Positions 25,301 through 33,370 of a DNA stretch of 64,000 nucleotides are shown here, one piece after another. Position 1 is the first letter of the stretch; each line of letters opens with the position of its first letter. Both the position numbers and the translations under genes were made by a program. Under the pieces are notes generated by a model. It was given only the letters and a program-made list of their open reading frames with translations, had not been told where the DNA came from and did no database searches. This DNA comes from Lytechinus pictus (lineage: Eukaryota; Echinodermata; Echinoidea; Temnopleuroida; Toxopneustidae): NCBI RefSeq assembly GCF_037042905.1, contig NC_087257.1, positions 17,375,001 to 17,439,000 on the forward strand. Reading direction: 5' to 3'.

Positions 25301-27777
25301 TATATCAACCAATGCCTTCTATTCATAAATAGAAAAATACTTAGAATATCCAGTTTTCAGAAATTGATATTAACAAATTTCTCGCTCTTATTGGGCTTAT
25401 TAGAGTAATAAATAAGATAATAACAATAACATTTCATGAATTGCTAATAACTATATTGTCTTTTTTTTATAATTGAAAGAATTTTCATCTCGCGCTTGGG
25501 GACACTTAATAGGTAGATAATTTCTATTTTCATATGACAAAATGTCCTTAGAATGTTCCCGTCCTAGGTCAGAATAATTTCCGAAAAATATCCGCTCGAG
25601 CTTCGCGCTTGAATCATTTATTGAGTGCGATCCACATCCAGTCAGTTTCATTTTCAGTGTTTGAAATAGTTTTCAGATTAGAATTCTGCTCGCACTTCCC
25701 GCTCGCATTACGTAGGAAGATGCCTAATCACCACTGTGCCTAATTACCCATCTTCACGCCTTACAAAACATGAACTTGTGTCCCGTTTTTAGCTCTAAAT
25801 CTTGATTTTCCCCATCGCGCTTATCGCTCGTATTGTCTAGTTATATACCTATTCAGTTCAGGATTAATGCTTAGAATGTCAATTTTCTTGTTGGAATGTC
25901 AAAAATGTTCAGCCCGCACTTCGCGCTCGCATTATTCCATTCTTGAAATAGGCCATCATAATTATATAGGCCTATGTATCGTCTTCATGGCTACTACAAT
26001 CAGAACAGGTCCCTTGTTTATCAGGCCAGAATATATATGAAAAAAAAATCTGCTCGTGCTTCGTATTTGCAGTATAGTTATTAGTTAGATGTTTTATTTT
26101 CAGGACAAAATATGACATTTACGAAAAATTTTAACTCGCGCATCACTCGCACTATATTGAATAGTACGTATAGGATTATACATTTCAGGGGTCGCGGAAG
26201 CGAGGGGGGGCTCCAGCCCCTGCTTTTTTCCATAACCGTGTTCAAAAAAGTAAAAATGACCATTTGATTGTGATTTTTTGCATGGTCACCCCCCCAAAAA
26301 AAAAAACATTTGACTCAGCCCCCCCTCACTTTGAAAACCATTCTGCGGCCCCTGCATTTATGTTGTTTTATAAGAATAAAGCTGACTGTTAGGTCTACAC
26401 CTTCAAAGAAAGAAACAAACAAAAATCAACTCAGAGCGGTCGATCGTAGAAAATAATGGGTGAAAAATCCCCCCCCCCCCATATTCGTGATATTGGCCGC
26501 GAAATTGATCTGCCTCTGCTATCATGTTAGCTCGTTCCATTCTTATTTCCTGTTTCCCTTGCCTCATTTGTTCTTTCTTTTCCTTTACTTGTTATCCTCT
26601 TTTTTTTACCTTTCCCTTTCCCTTAATTTCTTCTTTTCTCCCTTTTCCCACTTCCAAATTAATTTCCCTTCCCCAATGCATGCGCTGAAATATGACGTGA
26701 AAGACATGAACACATCGTACACGCAAAACTGTGTATGAACAGAATGCATAGAGTTGGATAAAGCGTGAGAGAATGTCAGGCCGAAGCGCCGAGCTGAGCG
26801 AGCGTGACCAATGTCCATCGCATCGCATCGCATGCAGCATGCAGTATAATGTATCTCGCAGTTTCAAGAACCATGAACCAATCTTGTCGCACGTGGAAAT
26901 TTGTAGCCAAAATTTTGACCGACTCATCTCTAATACGTTTTCATGAACGTCAAAATAAACTACTGTAACATGTGAACTACAGGTTGGAGGGACAGCATAA
27001 GGGGTAAGTTAGTCCACATTTTTTAAAATAATTATCTAACCCATCTAACAAAAATTCAACGGTTTCCTGTGCTCCTCGCCGAACTCGCTGGGGGAGAAAC
27101 TCAACGGAGGCCATGCTAAAACTAAGGAACAATGATCGACGAGCGCGCACACGGAATTAGCAGACTACGCTCGCAGGGATATTTCGGTTTGCTAAAAGTG
27201 GAACGGCTAGTGATCAACTAACAGGGGGAAAAATCAGTCGTGGACGAAAGTGGGCGCTATATAAGTGCGCATAAATTCAGCGAACTGTCTTTGAAATTCA
27301 GCCGAGGAGAATGATTTTATTTCTCGGAGTTTATTTAAAATTTAATATTTCCAAGAAGAAATTCTGTCAATTTCGCATTGAATCATCATCAGCAATCGTT
27401 ATTCAATAGGAAAGATCCATTCAACTGGAATTTTTGTATCCTTTACCAACACTATCCACGAGCTTTAAAAGGACCGCTGACGTAAACCAGAAAAATGCAA
27501 AATTTTGCATGCTGCAGACAGTAAAAACCAACCGCTCACGGCCCGGCCACGTCGCAATCGCGCAGCGGAAACTGGCCGTCTAAAAACCCGCGACGGCCCG
27601 GACCAAACAGATGCGAATGCAAATCACACTCGCTCAACTCAGTCCGTCCGTCGGCCGTCCAAATTAATGAACCGATATAACTAAAACCCATCACATAAAC
27701 TTACCAGTTCCATGTTTTCTTGAGTTCGTACTCCTATTCTTGCCTCGCTTTCTCCTTTGTGATTTCGAACCTCCCAT
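4202..27777 (-). CDS. Acl4-like TPR protein, probable assembly chaperone of ribosomal protein L4 (nine exons)
   Basis: Nine exons (27705-27777, 17334-17452, 15194-15340, 10613-10756, 9234-9346, 8629-8752, 7134-7298, 6332-6475, 4202-4396) join without a break to 1224 nt, 407 residues plus stop. The order is: a basic N-terminus (MGGSKSQRRKRGKNR), a helix ending FNIDQLLEK, then TPR-like helix pairs at about residues 65-160 (EMAQKFCQRALEMEPDN; GDTDGARK-CFGRAI; EEGFSKYMYMGQLHEG) and about 185-240 (SKAYCTIAEIFLTD; AAIDQAVNEDPHNPEAY). A further helical region with VQVWYMLGLVQFE follows, and the protein ends in a highly acidic tail (residues about 374-407). Order, motifs and length fit the Acl4 family, which in yeast binds nascent uL4/RpL4 and escorts it to pre-60S ribosomes. 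Function is inferred from family resemblance. Eight introns total more than 22 kb; one is AT-AC. The start codon has A at -3 and G at +4. No upstream coding exon was seen. Confidence is high for gene structure and good for family. Confidence 0.9.
4419..5612. repeat. Tandem-repeat element (about 150-190 bp units) with inverted ends, copy 1
   Basis: Begins GTGGAACGCCTCTGGCAGTC and ends with GCGGCGCCTATAGTCTCGCT and CTACGCAGGCTAGAC. GTCTCGCCTGCAT at the left and GCAGGCTAGAC at the right are approximate inverted repeats. Between them about six units repeat the order TGACCTTTGACCTTGGTCA, TGTGACCTGAAACTC, GGATGTTCAGTGATACTTG, AGTTTCATGAACTAG. A second element with the same ends lies at 15826-16765. 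It sits in intron 8 of the Acl4-like gene. The class is uncertain; it resembles elements with tandem cores described in marine invertebrates. Confidence 0.8.
5702..5790 (-). pseudogene. Decayed copy of exon 9 of the Acl4-like gene
   Basis: Read on the plus strand, CCCCTCTCCC, then AGACTTGCTCAT, AATCACAATTTAATGCACAG and TAGAGCTGC align in order with exon 9 at 4309-4400. Substitutions and an indel destroy the frame, and the acidic tail is lacking. It lies in intron 8 between exons 8 and 9. Confidence 0.75.
5877..6004. mobile_element. Short inverted-repeat MITE, copy 1
   Basis: Both halves carry GATTAGCGATCA / CGATTAATCGCTAAC-like inverted sequence, and the end is TGTGTTACGGGACCC. The same right half occurs at 35237-35343 (AATCAAGCGTACGATTAATT, GTGTTACGGGACCC). 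No coding potential. Confidence 0.5.
6332..6475 (-). CDS. Acl4-like gene, exon 8
   Basis: 48 whole codons with EEDDEVVQVWYMLGLVQFE and ARYYLHKAKK, a TPR-like helix pair. The acceptor is TAACAG and the donor AAG/GTAATT. A decayed copy of this exon lies at 6622-6704. Confidence 0.9.
6622..6704 (-). pseudogene. Decayed copy of exon 8 of the Acl4-like gene
   Basis: On the minus strand an AG acceptor is followed by codons reading ESENILNTFLQEDDEVE, a TAG stop, then VWYMLGLF. This is clearly exon 8 (ESENILHTLIEEDDEVVQVWYMLGL) with substitutions. The flank AAAGGTCGAGTCTT is shared with the flank of the true exon (near 6502 and near 6732), so intron sequence was duplicated with it. The copy is dead because of the stop. 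Confidence 0.88.
6740..6985 (+). mobile_element. tRNA-derived SINE
   Basis: The B-box-like GGTTCAAATTCC lies near 6773. Downstream come TTGGCAAGGCGTTTATCTAC, CCTTGAATGCTCGATGCGCC and the tail GTGCTATATAAATGTTACA, followed by a TTA-rich end. The body matches, motif by motif, the SINE at 55812-56092. Confidence 0.7.
7134..7298 (-). CDS. Acl4-like gene, exon 7
   Basis: 55 whole codons. A Gly/Asp/Glu-rich loop (HMEGDGEGGGAKDND) is followed by NRIGAAKILMELEMWD. The acceptor is CACAG and the donor GAT/GTAAGT. Confidence 0.9.
7857..8168. mobile_element. 312-bp palindromic MITE (GGCCCGTATTCTGAAGT family), copy 1
   Basis: The ends GGCCCGTATTCTGAAGTCAG and CGAGTTCAGAATACAGGCC are inverted repeats and most of the length is a palindrome. 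Further copies lie at 34017-34329 and 45810-46122, and a partial copy at 9408-9640. Located in intron 6. Confidence 0.82.
8258..8455. repeat. Interspersed repeat with CCCTA-rich core, copy 2
   Basis: Diverged copy of the element at 1266-1495. It shares GTTCCACGACATTTGCTCC, AATTCCACACACTAATGGAA and the run of ACCCTAT words. Confidence 0.5.
8629..8752 (-). CDS. Acl4-like gene, exon 6
   Basis: Completes a split Cys codon and encodes FEEDSDERCKAAIDQAV and the following TPR helix with YQLLASYWLSKDNKE. The acceptor is GTTTAG and the donor GAA/GTAAGAG. Confidence 0.9.
9234..9346 (-). CDS. Acl4-like gene, exon 5
   Basis: 37 codons plus two bases. A Ser/Asn-rich linker is followed by the helix SKAYCTIAEIFLTDA. 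The acceptor is CCTCTAG and the donor TG/GTAAGT. Confidence 0.9.
9408..9640. mobile_element. Partial, degraded GGCCCGTATTCTGAAGT MITE
   Basis: Shares CCAACTCTGTGCTAAAATTA and TGTATGTTTCATATGTTTAC with the copies at 7857 and 45810, but both ends are eroded. Confidence 0.5.
9642..9800. mobile_element. Palindromic MITE
   Basis: GTTCATAAGTTAAGAGCGAC near the left end is matched by GTCGCTCTTAACTTATGAAC near the right, within GGGTGTT...AACACCC ends. No coding sequence. Confidence 0.7.
10613..10756 (-). CDS. Acl4-like gene, exon 4
   Basis: 48 whole codons (residues 114-161), starting CFGRAITVCPEEGFSKYM, which completes the TPR motif begun in exon 3. The preceding intron ends in AC. The donor is CAG/GTATAG. 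Confidence 0.92.
10757..10779 (-). promoter_or_regulatory. U12-type branch site and AC 3' splice site
   Basis: TTCCTTGAC (10779 down to 10771) fits the U12-pairing branch consensus TTCCTTRAY. The likely branch A (10772) is 15 nt from the terminal AC at 10758-10757, within the short spacing typical of U12 introns. No polypyrimidine tract is present, as expected for this class. Confidence 0.9.
11273..11855. mobile_element. TTAA MITE, palindromic (TTAAAGGAAACCAAAACC ends)
   Basis: About 583 bp and palindromic over almost its whole length. It has TTAA at both borders and ends AAGGAAACCAAAACCCAAG and CTTGGGTTTTGGTTTCCTT. Inside the ends is TTTCATCAAAATCGGTTATG. Lies in the U12 intron. TTAA borders suggest piggyBac-type mobilisation. 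Confidence 0.85.
11977..12512. mobile_element. TTAA MITE (TTAAAGGGATGGTCCGGGCTG family), 3' end lost
   Basis: Same family as the complete copy at 52141-52738. The left end TTAAAGGGATGGTCCGGGC is intact. The right end stops after AAGCTATACATAC, where CGGACGG-repeat DNA begins, so about the last 20 bp including the TTAA are missing. Confidence 0.85.
12513..14910. repeat. Patch of dispersed ATCACGGACGGACAT repeats
   Basis: The word CACGGACGGACA or its complement occurs near 12537, 12717, 12904-12943, 14120, 14319, 14340, 14514, 14538, 14706 and 14888. Two units around 14240-14420 and 14600-14780 also share longer sequence (CACGGACGGAAATTTCAAAA and TGATATGGATAAAATGTATG), so part of it is a tandem duplication. 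No open reading frame or known element is recognised. Confidence 0.7.
15184..15193 (-). promoter_or_regulatory. U12-type 5' splice site (ATATCCTTTT)
   Basis: Directly follows the last in-frame codon of exon 3 of the Acl4-like gene. ATATCCTTT is the canonical donor of AT-AC introns removed by the minor spliceosome, where U11 and then U6atac pair. No GT donor placed here would keep the TPR motif. Confidence 0.92.
15194..15340 (-). CDS. Acl4-like gene, exon 3
   Basis: 49 whole codons (residues 65-113), first TPR unit and the first helix of the second (VRALELSGNLLAELGDTDG). The acceptor is TTTTCAG. The 3' end, AGA AAG, is followed directly by ATATCCTTTT, a U12-type AT-AC donor, not by GT. Confidence 0.92.
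15826..16765. repeat. Tandem-repeat element with inverted ends, copy 2
   Basis: Begins GTGGAATGCCTCTGGCGGTC followed by TCACCTGCAT, and ends GCGGCGCCTATAGTCTCACT and ATGCAGGTGAGAC, so CACCTGCAT / ATGCAGGTG are inverted ends. Five or so units repeat the motif order seen at 4419-5612. Lies in intron 2 of the Acl4-like gene. Confidence 0.8.
16770..17240. mobile_element. MITE interrupted by a SINE-like tail
   Basis: The left part (GGCTCCATCTTACAAAGAGT, CGATTGATCCATTCAATCAT) and right part (GATTGATTGGATCAATTGC, AAGACGGGGCC) match the uninterrupted copy at 53541-53827. Between them, about 16845-17046, is a foreign piece ending GCGCTATATAAATGCGGATT and ATT repeats, typical of the local SINE tails. 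Confidence 0.65.
17334..17452 (-). CDS. Acl4-like gene, exon 2
   Basis: Completes codon 25 and encodes up to residue 64, including SRRELQDMVEQRRQQKK and FNIDQLLEK. The acceptor AACAG and donor AAG/GTTGGT are in phase with exons 1 and 3. Confidence 0.88.
17555..18147. mobile_element. TTAA MITE, palindromic (TTAAAGGGGAATGAAACC ends)
   Basis: Flanked by TTAA, ends AAAGGGGAATGAAACCTTTT and AAAGGTTTCATTCTCCTTTAA, with a palindromic body (CATAACTTTCTCATTATTTG on both sides). Close to the element at 44392-44982. In intron 1, about 100 bp upstream of exon 2. Confidence 0.85.
18554..19124. mobile_element. Inverted-end DNA element (AAGAGTTCC ends)
   Basis: AAGAGTTCCCTTTTTGCGAC and GCCACCCTAGG at the left are matched by CCTGGGTGGC and TGTCGCTAAAGGAACTCTT at the right. 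About 570 bp with no coding sequence; the class was not determined. Confidence 0.65.
19130..21150. other. Part of intron 1 without recognised features
   Basis: No exon, RNA gene or clear transposon was found. Two small palindromes occur: ACCATAGAGCT / AGCTCTATGGT at 19847-19873 and AGGGAAGTGT / ACACTTCCCT near 20584-20606. A short direct repeat CAGAAAACTGGCTAT lies near 20826-20854. Confidence 0.5.
21175..21330. repeat. Low-complexity purine/pyrimidine block
   Basis: A G-run, then a C-run and an A-run, then about 100 bp of almost pure purine (AAAGAGAAAAAAGAGAGG and similar), then T-rich sequence. The segment 22455-22600 further on is similarly C/G-tract rich with GCTTCGC words. Confidence 0.6.
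22607..22816. mobile_element. Half of a TTAA MITE (GGGGTGGACTTGACC family)
   Basis: GTGCATATAACTATTTTGTG, ATGCTTGTTGGATTTTTTTC and CTGGGGTGGACTTGACCTTTA match the right half of the complete element at 33371-33961. The left half is absent. Confidence 0.7.
24188..26160. repeat. Array of GC-rich palindromic words (GCTCGC / GCGCGAAGCGC type)
   Basis: Starts with a hAT-like end, CAGGGGCGGATCCAG. At intervals of roughly 100-250 bp come words such as GAGCGCGAAGCGCAGG (24364), GCGAGGGCGAAGCGCGAGC (24582), CTCGCGCTACGCGCTCGCAT, CGAGCTTCGCGCTTG and CACTTCGCGCTCGCATTAT, set in AT-rich DNA. The same words occur inside the hAT-like element at 46776-47686 and at 48950-49180, so this is probably the eroded interior of related elements. 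Confidence 0.6.
26186..26354. mobile_element. hAT-like MITE (CAGGGGTCGCGG ends)
   Basis: CAGGGGTCGCGGAAGCG at the left and TTCTGCGGCCCCTG at the right are inverted ends. CATTT flanks both sides. A related element in the opposite orientation is at 41034-41208 (CAGGGGCCGCGGAA ends). Confidence 0.7.
26700..27704. other. CpG-dense start of intron 1
   Basis: Richer in CG dinucleotides than its surroundings, especially 27540-27660 (GCCCGGCCACGTCGC, CCCGCGACGGCCCGG, GTCCGTCCGTCGGCCGTCC). It lies immediately 3' of exon 1, so it is plausibly part of the promoter-proximal region of the Acl4-like gene. A plus-strand TATATAAG occurs at 27258-27265. No exon was found. Confidence 0.45.
27705..27777 (-). 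CDS. Acl4-like gene, exon 1 (start codon)
   Basis: Encodes residues 1-24 plus one base of codon 25, basic and Ser/Arg-rich. The ATG is in a favourable context (A at -3, G at +4). The donor is a standard GTAAG. There is no TATA box close upstream on the minus strand. Confidence 0.85.
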
Positions 27778-28374
27778 ATTTTGTTGGTAATAATAATTTT
27801 AATAACAGTCGTGTTTCTGAAATGGACGTACCGTAGCTTCGTCAAAAATAAAACGCACATGTGTATGTGTGCGCGCGCAGAGTTGTCTGGTATGGGGATT
27901 CCCCCAGATTCCCCCTTGCCGATCTCGCATTTTTTGGGGGAGGGGTATATACTTAGTGTTTAAAACAAAATTAGGAAAAAGTGGTATGTATGTTAAAAAT
28001 ACTCTAGGGAAAGGAAATTCTAGTTGAAAAAATATATTTGAAATAAAGCGCCAGTTAGGTTTAGATGTTTTATTGAGCATCCTCCAAGAAGCAGATACAA
28101 TTAAGCTAGCCTTTTTGAATGTTTATATAAGATTCATTGACCTGAACATTCTTCTTTATATAACACCATTGACTGCAACATATGCATATACACTTTAAAT
28201 TGATGCAAGGGGGTGTCTGGAATGGGAGGGACAGAAATCCTGAAACTTTGTTCTGTCAGACTCAGTCTAGATTTATTGCAAATTATTCAAATTTTCGTAA
28301 TTTTTAAGGTCTGAAAAATTTCAGGGGCTGCCAACTCAAACAAGGGATTAAACTTCATTGTTCTTAATCAGAGG

Positions 28375-28545
28375 CACTAGCGTACCTACGGGGGGGGGGG
28401 CAGGGGGGGCACCCTGCCCCCCTGACGAGTCACAACCCATGCAAAAACGTATCTTTGCCCCCCCCCCCTGACGGGCTTGAGAAACCTTTTTTGCCCCCCC
28501 TGACGAGCTTTAAGACCTTTAATGCCCCCCTGACGAGCTTGAAGA

Positions 28546-28584
<39 letters not shown>

Positions 28585-28645
28585 TGTCAATTTTTTTGGT
28601 GGACGGTTTTGCCCCCCCCTGTGGAAAATCCTAGGTACGCCACTG
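28375..28645. mobile_element. hAT-like MITE with 8-bp target duplication ATCAGAGG
   Basis: The ends CACTAGCGTACCTACGG and, on the opposite strand, CAGTGGCGTACCTAGG are inverted repeats. The exact 8-mer ATCAGAGG stands on both sides (28367-28374 and 28646-28653), the hallmark of hAT transposition. The interior is a chain of G/C tracts and TGACGAGCTT words with a long T-run. It is the same family as 36200-36639 but in the opposite orientation. Confidence 0.9.
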
Positions 28646-28790
28646 ATCAGAGGGCCTGATAATACATAAAAGGTTTTTTTTAAAGGGTGCCCAGCAAAAC
28701 CTTCATTTATCTCTTTTTTTTTTTACAGAAAAGGTACTTATTTTATCAATCATTATTATTCTACCTCCATGAATTCTGCCTTCCTCTGAG

Positions 28791-29228
28791 CCCCAGTCAA
28801 ATGTATTGCTGTACACACGCGTGACCAAAAAAAAACGCGTTGAAAAGGGATGGGTTTTTTTTAGACGCGGGCCGCGCGTGCACTCGTAAAGGGTATTAAA
28901 AACATTGATTTTCCAAAAAGGGGTAGTTTTGAAAAACTGGTCAATGGTCAATCGCAGGGTTAAAGGTATTTAGGGTATTTTTTTTCCAAAGGTTTTTGTT
29001 AAGACTAGCCAAACGTGTTTATTAGGGTATTTTTTCCCCCAAAGCTTTTTCCTCGGGGTCAATTCCGGCGACCACTTGTTTAGGGGCCAAAATGTACAAA
29101 TAAAAAGCCAGGGAAAAATTTGTTTAGAGGGTTATTTTGCACACAGAGAAAAACTCGTTTAGGGGTGTTTGGAAATAATTTTTCCACGCGTGTGTACAGC
29201 AATACATTTGACCCCCCCCCCCCCCGGG
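28791..29228. mobile_element. Inverted-end element (GTCAAATGTATTGCTGTAC ends), copy 1
   Basis: GTCAAATGTATTGCTGTACA and CACGCGTGACC at the left are mirrored by CACGCGTGTGTACAGC and AATACATTTGACC at the right. The interior is rich in GTTTAGGG / TATTTAGGG words. A shortened copy lies at 50602-50833. Confidence 0.75.
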
Positions 29229-30196
29229 AATTTACAGTACTTGTTTGGAAGTTTAGTGTTTAAATCGTCGACGAGAGGTAAAAAATACAACTTAATATCG
29301 ATAGATAAAAACCACCACCACCAATTACTGACCGGTCACACTATTCAAAGAGCAACGTCGCAATTATTAAATAGGGATAGGCCTACATTAAAAAAAGCGG
29401 GGGAGGGGGCTCCAACTAAAGCTAGAATTATTCAAATATTTAGAACCTCCTGAATCAATTGAAAATCGACAAGACTCTTGAATGATATTCATACCATGAT
29501 ATATCCAACTATTTTCAATTTTTTAGCTCTATATACGAAATGTAGGCCAACTGCATTCATCCAATGATCGACCTATTAACAAGATAACTAAAAAAGTAAC
29601 ATGAATTACATATAATCCAAGAAAAGGAAATAATAATCTTACCTCATGACGGACTCTTATCATTTTCTATTTGGTCCCAAGATGACAGTAAGCATTTTGC
29701 TGTCTGCTACAAAAGGTCTCACATGAAGGGTTCATTTCTCCCAATAATTTATAACATGAGTTTGCATTTGTTTGTCATGGCTGGGATATGTTTATAAGCT
29801 GTTCCCTCATTTCCACGATCATCCATTTCCGATCAGTCGTCTTAATTTGCATAATGGTACCAGCACCAGGAATAAGGGGAGCTTTTCAGGAAAGGACTTT
29901 TATCTGACAAGTCCCATTTTATCCGACAGTTACCATAGTAACAGTGCTTCTCAGCCAATCACAATCAAGGAAAGTTGTCAGGTAAAAAATGAGAGAAAAA
30001 CAAAAAGAGAAGAAAAAGAAAGAAATAGGTACGAAAACGAAATATGACGTTATTTTTTCATATATTTGTTAGAATTTGTCAGAAAACTGGGATTGAGACC
30101 ATTTCTGAGTGAACAACTAGCTAAATATTAACAGCATAAATATATTGCACTTGACAATATTCCATACATTTCAATTATAATATTAAACGTGATCTG

Positions 30197-30343
30197 GGGC
30201 CCGTTGCAGAAAGAGTTGCGTTTAAACGCAAGCCAAAAAATAAATCGCAAGTCCCAAATGCGCGCTGTTGATTGGTTGTAAATCAAGTTACGCGTGATTT
30301 TTAGAGTTGCGTTTGATTGCAAACTCTTCCTGCAACGGGCCCC
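30197..30343. mobile_element. 147-bp palindromic MITE (GGGGCCCGTTGCAG ends)
   Basis: GGGGCCCGTTGCAGAAAGAG and CTCTTCCTGCAACGGGCCCC are inverted ends, and the body is palindromic around AGAGTTGCGTTT. Flanks TGATC(T/A) on both sides suggest a 5-6 bp target duplication. Confidence 0.75.
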
Positions 30344-30383
30344 TGATCAACCTCAACTATGGAAAGCTAGCAATGCCCACGTC

Positions 30384-31345
30384 TAAAATGCAGGTTGGTT
30401 CAAAATGTTTTCTAGATATTATGATGTAAGGTTTTGTAAAGTTCGCCTTTGTTTACAAAGGACATTTTGATAATTTCTTGTCGACACTGATGAATTTCCA
30501 TAGAGTTACACTGCAAAAACTATGGTTTTGATTTAACACCCGGGGGGCCACTTACATTGACGAGTGGATACCATGCGCGACCAAAAAAACAAGTAAAAAG
30601 GATGTCTTTTTCAAGATAAGGCACGTTACGTACGTAACGTGATAAGGGTGTCAAAAACACAAAAATAATAAAAAAAGGGTATCTATTTCTTTAGGAAAGC
30701 TACGTGTTTAGGGTAAGATTTTGTGGGGATGATAAAACAAAATTAAAATGTGTTATAAAGAATGTCCTTTTTGCCCCAACACTACGTGTTTAGAGTCCGA
30801 TTTGTGCGAGGTGTGGAAGGTGGGGCCGTACTAAACCAAATGGTGTAAAGGTAAAACCGACGACCGACGGACCCGTGACATAACAATAAAATATCGCTGT
30901 AATTGTTTAGGGGTTCATTTCAGGGAATACTTGCCAAGAGTATCGTTTTGTTGCCAATACTTGTTAAGGGTAGGGTTTCAGACGCAAATACTTGTTAAGG
31001 GGTGCATTTTCAGAATATGGAAAATACGTGTTTAGGGTGCTTTTCGAGACCCCGTGGTCGCGCATGGTATCCACTCGTCAATGAAAGTGGCCCCCCCCCC
31101 CCGGGATTTATCACCAGCCCGGAATCTATATGTCCACACCAGAGAAGTGTTAAACACCAGTTTCGTTTTGGTCTAACACCAGATAGATGTTTATACAACA
31201 CCAATTAGTAATAAAACAGCATCGGTTTGATTCCAAATATTGTTTTAATACTTCTCTGGCGTGGACATTCCGGGCTGGTGTTAAATCATTTAACATCGGA
31301 GTCTTTGCAGTGTACGAGTAAATGGATCAATCGTAAGGTATGCAT
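30384..31345. mobile_element. Three-level nest of DNA elements
   Basis: The outer layer is a reverse-orientation copy of the MITE seen at 53541-53827 (TTTCCATAGAGTTA before, ATGGATCAATCGTAA after). It is interrupted at about 30509-31314 by an element with ends ACACTGCAAAAACT and TCTTTGCAGTGT. That element is itself interrupted at 30540-31104 by one with GACGAGTGGATACCATGCGC inverted ends. The innermost shows imperfect flanking repeats GATTTAACA and GATTTATCA. Confidence 0.75.
30540..31104. mobile_element. Inverted-end element (GAGTGGATACCATGCGCGACC), copy 1
   Basis: Long inverted ends read TTGACGAGTGGATACCATGC at the left and GCATGGTATCCACTCGTCAA at the right, both next to G/C runs. The interior carries many CGTGTTTAGGG and TTGTTAAGGG words and the palindrome CACGTTACGTACGTAACGTG. 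Related copies are at 50037-50600 and, partial, 36650-36900. No open frame. Confidence 0.8.
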
Positions 31346-31499
31346 CATGTTATAAGCACACACAAATCTTGATTCTGGCAAATTTTCCATATATATATAT
31401 ATATATATATTGTAAAGAAATGGATGAAGAGAACAAAGGTAGACGTAGCTTAAATCAAAGTTAGCAAGAGCTATCTACCCTTTGGAAAAATTGGTGATG

Positions 31500-32290
31500 C
31501 CCACATTGAACCATTCCGAGAAAAACCATGTTTTTTATTCTCACTTATTGCAATATTCTTATGAGAAACTAAATTGTCATGGTGTACTAACCTATCATGT
31601 GAACATATATATGGGTATAAAAGAAATCTACCTGTCTTCATTTTTTTCTATATATTCTTAAAAAAATTATCATCGTGGACCTAACCCCTTTTGCAACTAA
31701 ACTGAAATGAATCCAATCTCTTTTGATTAAAAACGTGATTTTTCTTTGCCACTTTCATTCACGTTTTCATTTGAATTTGAAATTTTCTTTGGTATCATCT
31801 GAGTGACTAAAATTTAGAGGTTTAGAGACAAAAAACAATAAAAATTTATGAAAAATGGACCTAACCCCTTTTGACAAATGAGTTCTCCAGAAGACTTTAG
31901 TTGCAAAAGGGGCTAGGTCCACTCCAAGAAAATCATTTTTTTTAATTCTCCCATATTGCAATATTTCTATGCGAAACTGAATTTTCATGATATCCTAACA
32001 TGGGAACATAAAATTGGGTACAAAAGAAATTTACCTGTCTTCATATTTTTTAAGATATTCTTTTCCAAAAAAATAATCTGTGTGGACCTAACCCATTTTT
32101 GCAACTAAACTGAAATGGACCTAACCCCTTTTGAAAAAAAGGGATTTTTCTTTGCCATGTTAGTTCACTTTTTAATAGAAATTTCAACTTTTCTTTGGTA
32201 TCATCTTATAGAGCTACTAAGAATCTATGAGACATAAAAATCAAATTTGATGAAAAATTGACCTAACCTCTATTGCAAGTGAGCTCTTCA
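31500..32290. repeat. Tandem duplication of a roughly 420-bp unit
   Basis: Two units share, in order, TTGCAATATT, GTACAAAAGAAATTTACCTG / GTATAAAAGAAATCTACCTG, TGTCTTCAT, GGACCTAACCCCTTTTGCAA, CTAAACTGAAATG and TTTCTTTGGTATCATCT. The word GGACCTAACCCCTTTTG recurs five times in one or other strand. No coding sequence or element class was recognised. Confidence 0.75.
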
Positions 32291-33370
32291 TATACGCCTT
32301 ATTTTTTCTTCATCCCCTCACGGACCTTATACATAGGCGGCGGAAGCGGGGGGGGGGGGGACAGGTCCCTCCTAAATTTGAGGTGGGGGGACGGTCACCC
32401 CCTAAATTTTTAGTTGAGAACCTTTTTTTTTTTGCTTGTCAAAAAAAATTGGTTCCTTCCCTTCCTTCCCTTTTTCATTTCTCTTCTCTTTTTTCTCTCT
32501 CTTTCAGTTCGCTCTTCCTTTTTCTCCCCTATTTCTTTTTCCTTGCCTTTGAAAAATTTTAGAGGTTCGATCGAACCCTCGACCCTCTGGCTATACCGGC
32601 TTGATTATCATGATTATTCTGCGTCATTTCTTACCTAGAGTGTGGCGTGACTTACATACTTGGGATTTTTAGAACGGAGTAATATGCAACCATCACCCCT
32701 CCACCGTATTTGGGATTTTCTCATTAATTGTAAAATCGCAATCGTTGGTCTGAATACGGTAAAACATAGGGCTTTATAAAAGAACCATATCTACTTCGTA
32801 AGTTTCATAAAACTAATTTTGATAACAAGTTTGCAACAGGTAAAAAGCTACTGAAATAATTCAGTTTGATTGGTTGATATGTGCATTTGCTATCAAAACA
32901 AGTTTTTGTGAAACATGACCCTGGATCAATTGTAATTTATCAAGCTGTTTGCAATTTACGGATGACTTACACAACCGGTGGACCTTTTTTTCTTTGGTGC
33001 TATTAGTCAATAGCGTACAAATGGAGTGGAGGGGGGGGGGGGGGGCTTGCCGAGCTGATGTACGTCCCCCTACCCAAAGTCTCATGACCAAGACAAAAAG
33101 CAAACAAAGAAAAAGGGTGAAATCTTATTTCATTTTCTAAATAGTACATCAAATCACAAAATTAAATTTTGGATAAGGTGAATCCAGTGTTTGGCTCACT
33201 CGCTTCGCCCTCTTGCAGCTTTAGAATTTTTGCCTCGTACGCCATGTCTAGACCACCTCAAATTATTTTGTTGGCTCCTTATTACCCACCCTCTGCCCTC
33301 AGATTATCCAACATTTTTATTCCCATCAGCCACAGTTAAATCCAATCTTTGAAGATACAAATTGATGTCG

